A DNA stretch of 64,000 bases from Cherax quadricarinatus (taxonomy: Eukaryota > Arthropoda > Malacostraca > Decapoda > Parastacidae). This document shows, in pieces, positions 59,278 through 64,000 of the stretch. The stretch covers positions 10,099,744 to 10,163,743 of the forward strand of contig NC_091390.1 in the NCBI RefSeq assembly GCF_038502225.1, written 5' to 3'. Under the pieces are notes generated by a model that was given only the letters and a program-made list of their open reading frames with translations, was not told the DNA's origin and ran no database searches. The position numbers were made by a program, and so were the translations under genes. Positions within the stretch are counted from its first letter, which is position 1, and each line of letters begins with the position of its first letter.

Positions 59278-61110
59278 TAAAGATACCCAGATGTTGCACA
59301 TGTGTCTTACTCTCATCATCATTATCGTCACCACCGCCGACAAAGGAGGTGGAGTCGTCATACTCAACACCAGTGACTACAACACTAAAATGATGGACCT
59401 TTTGAATGATCAATCTACATACGAACCCATCAGCACTCAACAGTGGGAGACGCTCACCAAAGACTTTCTATACAAAACCAGACAAATACTCAAACGCACT
59501 AGAGAAGGGAAGAAACTTCTGTACTTGTTACCAAGCAACCCTAAACCAGCACACATGTATGGTTTACCCAAGACCCATAAACACAATATTCCTCTCAGAC
59601 CAATCACGTCAGGAATAGGCAGTGCTCCACACAAACTAGCCGGAGTTCTTGCCAAACATCTTTCCTGCCTTCTGGGGACCATCAGCCCCGCTCATCTTAA
59701 ACACTCAGGCGACCTTCTCAACCGCATCCGTAACCTCTCCATCCGTAACAAGAAACTAAGCAGTTTGGATGTGACTTCCCTCTTCACAAAAGTACCTACC
59801 AAAAAAGCCATCGAGGTTCTACGACGTAAAGTCAACCAGGACCTTAATCTTCCTTTACCTCCCGGAGATTTTGTTGACTTGATTGAACTCTGTGTTAACT
59901 TCAACTGTTTTTCCTTCAATAACAAGCTCTACAAACAAACCTACGGCATGGGAATGGGGTCCCCAATAAGTGCCGTCCTAGCCTACTTATACATGGAACA
60001 CCTAGAGTCCGAACACTTCGCCAACATCATCCCTTCAAGCGTCACTTGGTTACGTTACGTGGACGATGTCCTCGTAATAACTCCAAAACGTTTTGATGTA
60101 CGGGATCTTCAGGCAAGGCTCAACGCAGTTGAACCAGCGATTCAGTTTACACTAGAAGAAGAGTCCAATGACAAGCTACCTTTCCTCGACGTCCTCATTC
60201 ACAAAGTAGACAACAACCTAAGATTTCAAGTTTATCGGAAACCCACCAATAAAAATGATCTCACACACTTCTATTCCAGTCAAGATACCAAGACCAAAAG
60301 AGGCATCATCATCGGGTTTTTCCTAAGAGCATACCGAATTTGTAGTCCTGAGTTTCTTGACGAGGAATGTACTTACATTCACCAAACATTCACTGAGTTA
60401 CAATTTCCTTCTTTTTTCATCAAAGACTGCAAGAAAAGAGCTCTTCAGATCATCAATTCTCCACGCATCAACACCGCTCCCAACAAAGTTATAATTCTTC
60501 CCAACAGCCAGGTTGCACTAAACGTCTCAAAAGTACTTTCACAAGCTAACACCAGAGTCGCCATCGCTTCTACCACTTCAATAAAGGATCTAACCAGGAC
60601 AAAACCCAAGCACCACGAACCAGTCAATGCAGGAGTTTACACTATACCCTGTGGAGGCTGTGACAAGATCTACGTAGGTGAAACAGCAAGAAACCTCGAC
60701 ACCCGCCTCAATGAACACATATACGCATGTAGGAACGACAACTTAAACAACGCCTGTGTACAACACCGAAATTCCACCAATCATCTTATGAAATTCAGAG
60801 ACGCCCAATTAGTGATAAAAGAAACTAATTTCCGCACACGCAAGTGCCTTGAATCAGCACTGATCGCTGTTTCGAATACAATTAAACAAAACAACGGCAG
60901 CTTCACCATCTCCGAAGTCTTAGCAAGAATCCTCCTGAAAACAGTAAACCCTGCCATCACATAGTCTCTCCTGTTATACTACACAAAGCACAGAGAGTGA
61001 ACACTGAAACAACCTGCCTCATTCCAGTTTATATTTGTCCAACCTATTTTTACGTTACCTTTTACTCATGTACGAATTAATTGCTCTACCATATTGTATT
61101 ACTTTTGTCA

Positions 61111-61144
<34 letters not shown>

Positions 61145-61231
61145 CACTAGTGAACATCGAAATGGTACCTCACTAGTATTCACCTCACTCTGAGCCTTTA
61201 TATACCCTCTGTGTCCATGTATTGTTTGTAA

Positions 61232-61268
61232 TGGCTTGATAAAGCTCCTGGAGAGCGAAACGTTGCCA
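61232..61268 (+). ncRNA. hammerhead-like core at the PLE 3' terminus
   Basis: TGGC, TTGATAA, A, GCTCCTGGAGAGC, GAAAC, GTT, GCCA. It lies about 270 bp after the PLE stop, where PLE hammerheads are expected. Confidence 0.6.
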
Positions 61269-61312
61269 CAATAAATGTCACATTAGTTGCACTTGTGTCC
61301 TTTTACTTTACA

Positions 61313-61606
61313 AGTTGAAGATTGAGACACTTATGCAGCATATGGGAATCTTTATTCAGGAAACGTTTCGCCACACAGTGGCTTCATCAGTCCAATACAA
61401 AGAGGAAGGCGTAAGGAGAGGAGGAGAATGAGGTAATTAGTCCCTCAACCTGGAGTCGATGTGTTCAGTCCATCAATCTTGTAGAATGTACAGCATAGGG
61501 CCGTAGACGTGGCTTATATACTGTAGTGAGGTGACGTGAAGCAGATGGAGGCGGGGTCATAGTGGTACCATCCACTAGTCGAAGTAGGTCTTCGTCCAAA
61601 GGTTGT
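61313..61606 (-). mobile_element. single hammerhead-element unit, CUGAUGA family, minus strand
   Basis: About 290 bp without a frame, beginning AGTTGAAGATTGAGACAC on the plus strand (the end of the element) and including GAATCTTTATTCAGG next to the core. Lies between PLE copy 1 and the right outer arm. Confidence 0.6.
61359..61393 (-). ncRNA. hammerhead-like core with consensus CUGAUGA
   Basis: Minus strand: GGA, CTGATGA, A, GCCAC-TGT-GTGGC, GAAAC, GTT, TCC. The core box is exactly the consensus. Stem I has only three contiguous pairs, possibly extended past a bulge. Confidence 0.65.
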
Positions 61607-61835
61607 TTTGATAAGGACCTGCCTCGCATGGGCCTGTAGGCCTTCTACAGTGTTCCTCCATTCTTATGTACTTATGACATTCCTCAGGTCACGTGCGTCA
61701 CATCTCACTCTCCGCCTATATATATAATGTCTTTCTACCTCTGTATGTTAGAAGTGATCAAGGTCCCAGGACCGAAACGTTTTCTAATAAATATGTCCTA
61801 GTGTTTGCTTACGTGTCTTTCTAAACCAACTTGTA
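61607..61835 (+). mobile_element. outer arm (right) of a hammerhead element, GUGAUCA family
   Basis: Inverse of 56942-57190. It has the usual order: unique part, core, AATAAA, then GTTTGCTTACGTGTCTTTCT. Confidence 0.75.
61748..61787 (+). ncRNA. hammerhead-like core, GUGAUCA family, right copy
   Basis: TTAGAA (61748-61753), GTGATCA (61754-61760), A, GGTCC-CA-GGACC, GAAAC (61774-61778), GTT, TTCTAA (61782-61787). The 6-bp stem I is the longest of all copies. Confidence 0.6.
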
Positions 61836-61850
61836 CTTGTAGACATAAAC

Positions 61851-61894
<44 letters not shown>

Positions 61895-61895
61895 G
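61830..61895 (+). repeat. SINE tail remnant with (ATT)n
   Basis: CTTGTACTTGTAGACATAAA followed by about 14 ATT units, the same type of tail as at 17785-17850. Confidence 0.65.
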
Positions 61896-62265
61896 TGTTT
61901 GTCCAGCTAGCAATTAATACCATTTGCCCTGCACAACCATTCATTTCTAACTCCTCTCAGCAAAATGCTATATATGACAGTATGCCCTCCCTTCTTCCTA
62001 ATTATTGCTGTTGCTGACATATACCTGCTAATTAGGTCCTCATCACTACGTCTATCAACAATATCCTGACGGCTAACAATATCCTGCATCTCATCCACAG
62101 GAAAACATAACTTCTGCATCCTCTTCCTATCTCTAAATAAAGTCCTATCCTTATACTTAACCTGACTGTACCTGACTATAGCAATATTCTTTGTAGATGA
62201 ATGGTTCAGAGAACCGACATGTTGATAAATTAGACACATGTGCAACTCTTGGGTATCTTTAATGA

Positions 62266-62300
62266 GGAAACGTTTCGCCATACAGTGGCTTCATCAGTCC
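62266..62300 (-). ncRNA. hammerhead-like core, CUGAUGA family, left arm
   Basis: Minus strand: GGA, CTGATGA, A, GCCAC-TGT-ATGGC (one imperfect pair), GAAAC, GTT, TCC. Confidence 0.6.
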
Positions 62301-62378
62301 ATACATAGGAGAAACTTGAAGAACAGGAGGGACTGATTACCTCATTCTCCTCCTGTTCTTCAAGTTTCTCCTATGTAT

Positions 62379-62413
62379 GGACTGATGAAGCCACTGTGTG
62401 GCGAAACGTTTCC
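62379..62413 (+). ncRNA. hammerhead-like core, CUGAUGA family, right arm
   Basis: GGA (62379-62381), CTGATGA (62382-62388), A, GCCAC-TGT-GTGGC, GAAAC (62403-62407), GTT, TCC (62411-62413). Best match to the consensus in the window. Stem I may extend past a two-base bulge (AT with AT). Confidence 0.7.
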
Positions 62414-62794
62414 TCATTAAAGATACCCAAGAGTTGCACATGTGTCTAATTTATCAACAATATTCTTACTGTCTTTGGCGGTGTTCGTCGTGACGTTCTC
62501 GATCATCCTCGTTGGGATGTCCCGGATATTCGATTTACATTTCCTTGATTACACAGAACAAAGAATTACTGGGGTCACAGGAATCTCCTGGACCTTATCT
62601 TCAACTTCATCTCATCCAGGTAGCATCCAATCGTATGTCCGATCACTGACGCGGCTGTTCTCGACGACGTTGTTCCGAGGATAATCCTTGTACATACTTT
62701 TCATCCACTGAATCTCTCTTTTAACTTCCATTAACTCAGCTTTAAGCTGGAAATGGTCGAGGGAAGCCATCATCACAGTCTCAGTAAGCTATGA

Positions 62795-62990
62795 ACTAAG
62801 ATTATTACTATAATAAAAAAGCGCTAAACCTACAAGGGTCATACAACGCTGCAGGGCAGGGAAAGGTGCAGGGGTATTGGGTAACAAGAGGGAGAGGAAT
62901 TATCATTGGGTCATGGTGTGCAGTGGGGCAGGGGATAGTGCAGGGGTAGAGGGTAGCAAGAGATTGAGGTAGAAAGGACTGAGGGGAGTG
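62795..62990 (-). mobile_element. SINE, minus strand, third family
   Basis: On the plus strand it opens GATTATTACTATAATAAAAA, then AGCGCTAAACCTACAAGGGT and GCTGCAGGGCAGGGAAAGG. The first part is the reverse complement of the short tail inserted at 18666-18715. The body further right is purine-rich and its end is uncertain. Confidence 0.6.
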
Positions 62991-63005
62991 CTAGAGGCAT
63001 CATTA

Positions 63006-64000
63006 TCAAAGTTTGTGTAGTAAATCAGTTGCTGTCAAAAAGTCAATGAGAGAGTCTGGATTAAAGGAGGGTCCATCAGCATGAAGGGAAGGTAAAGAAA
63101 GAGAAGCAGAGCAGAGAGGAAGTTGGAGGTAAATTCTGCGTGCTCGTTGATAGTGGACAGTCCAACAGAATGTGGCTAACAGAAACTGGAACCTGACAAT
63201 TCTCAGAGGAACAGGGCGCCTCTCCATGAGATACCCGTGAGTAAGACGAGTATGGCCATTGCGAAAACAGGAGACAGTAGTCTCCCAACCTCGACACTGA
63301 AGACAAGAAGACGGCCAGTAATCTATACTCGGTTTAATAGAATGAAGTTTGTTATGGGGCAGATCAGACCAACGTTGTTGCCAACGGGTGCAAAGGTGGG
63401 TAGCAATTACAGCAAAATAGTTCGTGAATGGAACACCTCTATATGAAACTGGGAGGTCATGTGCTGCTGACCGCGCAACAGTGTCTGCCTGTTCATTGCC
63501 CTGTACGTCACCATGACCAGGGATCCAACAAAAAACAATATCTTCGTGTTTCTAGAGATACAGCATAACCAAAGATGGATACGGAGAACCAGGGGATGAG
63601 GTGTATATTTTCTTGTAGCCTGTAAAACACTAAAGAAGTCTGAAACTACCACACATGGTGACACAGACATAGATGCAATATGTATAAGTGCTACGAGAAT
63701 GGCATACAATTCAGTCATAAAAATGCAAGCAGAGATAGTAAATGCCCTCGCATGATGCTGTTCGGAAATACTGCTGCGAATCCGACGCCATCAGTTGGAA
63801 CCATCAGTTTACACTGTGATGGCATGAGAATGAGATTGAAAGTGGTTAAGAAAAAGAGAGTAAGAAGCCACCGTAAGCAGTTGGGCTTTTGCGCATGGCA
63901 GTGGAAAGAACAGTCATAAACTGTTGGAACTTCCCAGGGGGGTAGGGAAAAGTGAGATGCTACATGAACATAGAAAGGTGATAACTGAAGAGAAGACACG
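63006..64000 (-). pseudogene. LINE ORF2 C-terminus with RNase H, frameshifted
   Basis: Reading down from the window edge: a diverged VPTDGVGFAAVFP (first catalytic Asp of RNase H), a frame change near 63765, TELYAILVAL (Glu), VVVSDFFSVLQ (Asp), a further frame change, IPGHGDVQGNEQAD (final Asp, about 63500), then NGHTRLTHGYLMERRP and a Cys/His tail, ending at 63006. RNase H followed by this tail is typical of I-, R1- and LOA-type LINEs. It would remove RNA from the RNA-DNA hybrid during target-primed reverse transcription. The RT lies beyond the window. At least two frame changes make it a pseudogene. Confidence 0.75.

Larger units (their letters stand above)
58721..59317 (+). mobile_element. 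retrozyme-like tandem with hammerheads, 415-bp period
   Basis: A 182-bp direct repeat (58721-58902 and 59136-59317) flanks a 233-bp internal part, equal to about 1.45 monomers of 415 bp. Each repeat has one hammerhead-like core. After the first repeat comes TTGTCGGTATTATATACC, the hairpin typical of these families. It has no open frame, and it splits the PLE gene between codons that fit together (NDPNI before, TTADKGGG after). Direct tandem copies with one hammerhead each are the hallmark of retrozymes, small circular-RNA retroelements. Confidence 0.75.
58210..60964 (+). pseudogene. Penelope-like RT with C-terminal GIY-YIG endonuclease, interrupted
   Basis: N-terminal part 58210-58720: CAEELSNIAKETFETARNM, a frame change near 58350-58380, then SSRTLTDYEKQALSLGLKF, a conserved PLE N-terminal block. 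A 597-bp element (58721-59317) interrupts the gene. From 59318 one open frame runs to TAG 60964: TTADKGGGVVILN, MYGLPKTHK, SSLDVTSLFTKVPT (motif A), GMGMGSPISAVLAYLYMEHL (motif B), LRYVDDVLVI (motif C, 60053-60082), KLPFLDVLIHK, a connection region and GVYTIPCGGCDKIYVGET...RLNEH (from 60632), the GIY-YIG nuclease with its Cys pair. The product would nick DNA and copy element RNA at the target. The RT-endonuclease half has all motifs and no internal stop, so the element died recently. It is a plausible mobiliser of the short hammerhead elements nearby. Confidence 0.85.
57305..61312 (+). mobile_element. Penelope-like element copy 1 with inverted flanks
   Basis: A PLE gene (58210-60964) is followed by a 3' terminus with a hammerhead core (61232-61268). 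To its left lies a reverse-complement copy of its own 3' part: 57305-58209 is the inverse of about 60421-61312, covering the end of the endonuclease, the 3' UTR with its (TAG)n tract and the terminus. Penelope elements are known for such inverted, truncated extra copies (pseudo-LTRs). A hammerhead tandem is inserted in the gene at 58721-59317. Confidence 0.85.
62182..62467. mobile_element. hammerhead foldback with 10-bp target duplication
   Basis: CAATATTCTT occurs at 62182-62191 and 62458-62467. The insert between them (62192-62457, 266 bp) consists of a minus-strand unit and a plus-strand unit back to back, arms about 62220-62320 and 62350-62456. The left end has the GGTT-CAGAG-AACC hairpin followed by GACATGTTG (62203-62221); the right end lacks it and stops at TTTATCAA. 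The target-site duplication shows true mobility. Confidence 0.85.
61907..62773 (-). pseudogene. unknown ORF, split by a hammerhead foldback
   Basis: Minus-strand frame from ATG 62773. It opens with a charged, helix-prone segment (HFQLKAELMEVKREIQWMKS) and has two in-frame stops (TGA near 62613, TAA near 62555). It is interrupted by the foldback at 62192-62457. Leaving out the insertion and one target-site copy (276 bp, a multiple of 3), the frame continues in phase (KNIAIVRYSQVKYKD, RKRMQKLCFPVDEM) to the stop at 61907. I do not recognise the protein. A coiled-coil-like start followed by a basic region would suit a LINE ORF1-type RNA-binding protein, but that is a guess. A LINE RNase H on the same strand lies upstream at 63006-64000. 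Confidence 0.4.

Noticed and set aside
62442..62684. 80-codon plus-strand frame with a transmembrane-like start
   Set aside because: Antisense to the unknown minus-strand frame and begins inside the foldback end.

Overview
The window is eukaryotic, repeat-dominated DNA. The tRNA-derived SINEs, the Penelope-like and LINE remnants and the dispersed short elements carrying GAAACG motifs resemble repeats I associate with decapod crustaceans (crayfish, lobster, shrimp). That host call is an inference from memory. I see no convincing single-copy host protein gene. Nearly every coding trace belongs to a transposable element, and almost all of them are broken.

Layout. 1-3755: three unrelated minisatellites (20, 30 and 37 bp units). 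3921-4343: the start of a LINE-type ORF with a 2A-like motif, running into a 100-N assembly gap. 4784-5454: a foldback element with a hammerhead-like motif in each arm, sitting in the leader of a Ty3/gypsy retrotransposon (gag and pol 5642-11061, candidate 3' LTR 11459-11774). 11776-17850: one SINE copy blown up by two internal tandem expansions (32 bp and 21 bp units), ending in its own (ATT)n tail. 17953-18185: a promoter-like stretch with three evenly spaced CCAAT boxes, a TATA box and a splice donor. 19331-49960: a 30.6-kb array of a 23-bp unit with multi-kilobase higher-order repeats and one corrupted-looking stretch. 49965-64000: a TE graveyard with a LINE reverse transcriptase, two Penelope-like elements (PLEs), a LINE ORF1, CR1-like endonuclease pieces, SINEs and a LINE RNase H.

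The thread linking the non-array parts is a group of short elements with hammerhead-ribozyme-like cores. I count 15 copies in at least five families. Each has a 7-nt box related to CUGANGA, an extra A, a stem II hairpin, GAAAC, a GUU or GUC cleavage triplet and a pairing stem I. Stem I and stem II differ in sequence between families yet stay paired, and core positions 3 and 8 change together (C-G, U-A, G-C). Copies occur as inverted pairs (foldbacks), as a direct tandem with a 415-bp period inserted in a PLE gene, and as an insertion with a 10-bp target duplication. They look like animal retrozyme or PLE-terminal hammerheads, probably mobilised by PLE enzymes such as the one encoded at 58210-60964.

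The very long open frames over the arrays follow from stop-free repeat units and are not annotated as genes.
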